Shown in pieces: positions 52,454 to 53,114 of a stretch of DNA of 53,114 nucleotides. The stretch is from Streptomyces ipomoeae 91-03 (lineage in GTDB: Bacteria; Actinomycetota; Actinomycetes; Streptomycetales; Streptomycetaceae): positions 1 to 53,114 of the forward strand of contig NZ_AEJC01000235.1 in assembly GCF_000317595.1 (NCBI RefSeq), read 5' to 3'. The translations under genes were made by a program, and so were the position numbers. The notes beneath the pieces were generated by a model. The model was given only the letters and a program-made list of their open reading frames with translations. It was not told the DNA's origin and searched no databases. The first letter of the stretch is position 1; every line of letters starts with the position of its first letter.

Positions 52454-53053
52454 CTACGACTCGCGTGATGCCGCCTCTTCGGCCACGCGTTCCAGGCGGG
52501 TGCGGTGGTCCTGCCACCACTCGGCGTCGCCCGGCGGCATGCTCGTGTTGGTCTCGTTCATGCCTACGGCGCCGTCGATGAGTTCGCGGAGGATGTCGGC
52601 GTGGCCCGCGTGGCGGTGGGTGTCGGCGATGACGCGGGTGAGGACGTGGTGGAGGGTGGTCTTGTTGCGGTCGGCGGGCCACCAGGGGACGGTGCCGATC
52701 GCGTCCAGGGGCAGGGCGTCGACGGTGGCGTTCGAGTGGGCCCAGGTGCGGCGGTAGAGGTCGGTGATCCACTCGCGTGACTCGTCGGGGGCGGCCCACA
52801 TGTCCGCGTTGGGGTCGGCGTCGGCCGTCTGCCAGGTGAGCGGTTCGCCGTGCGGGCGGCCGAAGGTGTCGCCCAGGTAGCCCAGTTCGACACTGGCCGC
52901 GTGCTTCACCAGGCCCAGGAGGTTGGTGCCGGTCGGCGTCATGGGGCGCCGGATGTCGTACTCCGAAAGCCCGTCGAGCTTCCACAGCAGGGCGTCACGG
53001 GCGGACTGGAGGTAGAAGAGGAGGTCGGCCTTGGCATCCGGTGCGATGGTCAT
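52454..53053 (-). CDS. DinB-superfamily (DUF664) protein
   Basis: 199 residues from ATG 53053. Four-helix bundle with the DinB histidine metal triad: LGLVKHAASVELGYLGDTFG (H on helix 2) and VIADTHRHAGHADILRELID (H-x3-H on the last helix), with the usual DLLFYLQSARDALLWKLDGL at the start. Members are putative thiol- or mycothiol-linked enzymes. Convergent with the acetyltransferase gene. Confidence 0.9.
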   Translation of the reverse strand: MTIAPDAKADLLFYLQSARDALLWKLDGLSEYDIRRPMTPTGTNLLGLVKHAASVELGYLGDTFGRPHGEPLTWQTADADPNADMWAAPDESREWITDLYRRTWAHSNATVDALPLDAIGTVPWWPADRNKTTLHHVLTRVIADTHRHAGHADILRELIDGAVGMNETNTSMPPGDAEWWQDHRTRLERVAEEAASRES

Positions 53054-53114
53054 GGGGTCAGTCTGGTGCCCGTGCGGTCCCTGCCGCACCGGCTTTCGGA
53101 GTGGCGCGCTGTGG

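Overview
The window is very GC-rich actinomycete DNA, almost certainly from a Streptomyces chromosome. Support comes from the gene families seen (DUF317, DUF2637, SpoIIE/HATPase partner-switch proteins, paired ArsR regulators, a CoiA-like nuclease) and from frequent GTG/TTG starts and GTGA/ATGA overlaps. No rRNA, tRNA or CRISPR array was found.

Layout. 1-643: partial CoiA-like gene. 794-4762: a SpoIIE-type phosphatase gene cut in two by an IS5-family element (2881-4563, 3-bp target duplication TCA). 4871-6161 and 18566-19856: two copies of one IS3-family element, same length and in inverted orientation; I found one base difference between them. 6162-18565: the segment between the copies. It holds an integrative mobilizable element (integrase, Xis, XRE regulator, DnaB-like ATPase, DUF2637 membrane protein, MobC, relaxase), then a frame-broken lipoprotein, a hypothetical gene, a DUF317 gene and an anti-sigma-like ATPase. 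A 63-codon gene is split between the outer flank of copy 1 and the inner flank of copy 2. It rejoins in frame only if this whole segment is flipped, so the segment has been inverted through the two IS copies.

20058-33852: accessory genes. A nucleotidyltransferase, a DUF296/asparaginase pair and a zinc-ribbon XRE regulator precede a tightly coupled operon of about ten genes (23932-32984): unknown protein, thymidylate-kinase-like, PEP-mutase-like, degenerate Nudix, TylF-like methyltransferase, D-2-hydroxyacid dehydrogenase, nucleotidyltransferase, radical SAM/SPASM enzyme, 2OG-Fe(II) oxygenase, a 53-residue peptide and an HExxH protein. I read this as an apparently uncharacterised RiPP (ribosomal peptide) pathway; it is the best candidate for a new system here. 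34024-38289 is a nest of nested and truncated insertion sequences (IS3, IS21, IS110) next to a second integrase (38339-39520). A VapBC-like toxin-antitoxin pair and a fragment of a third integrase follow.

40651-53114 looks like ordinary chromosome: a conserved small gene; an ArsR-SulP-flavin-binding-like-ATPase operon plus a second ArsR gene, with matching AATTGC-N8-GCAATT sites upstream of both ArsR genes; an orphan peptide with a double-glycine leader; an oligopeptide ABC operon with fused ATPases; a GNAT acetyltransferase; and a DinB-family protein. Two genes (lipoprotein, HExxH protein) are broken at poly-C tracts, so sequencing error should be excluded before calling them dead.
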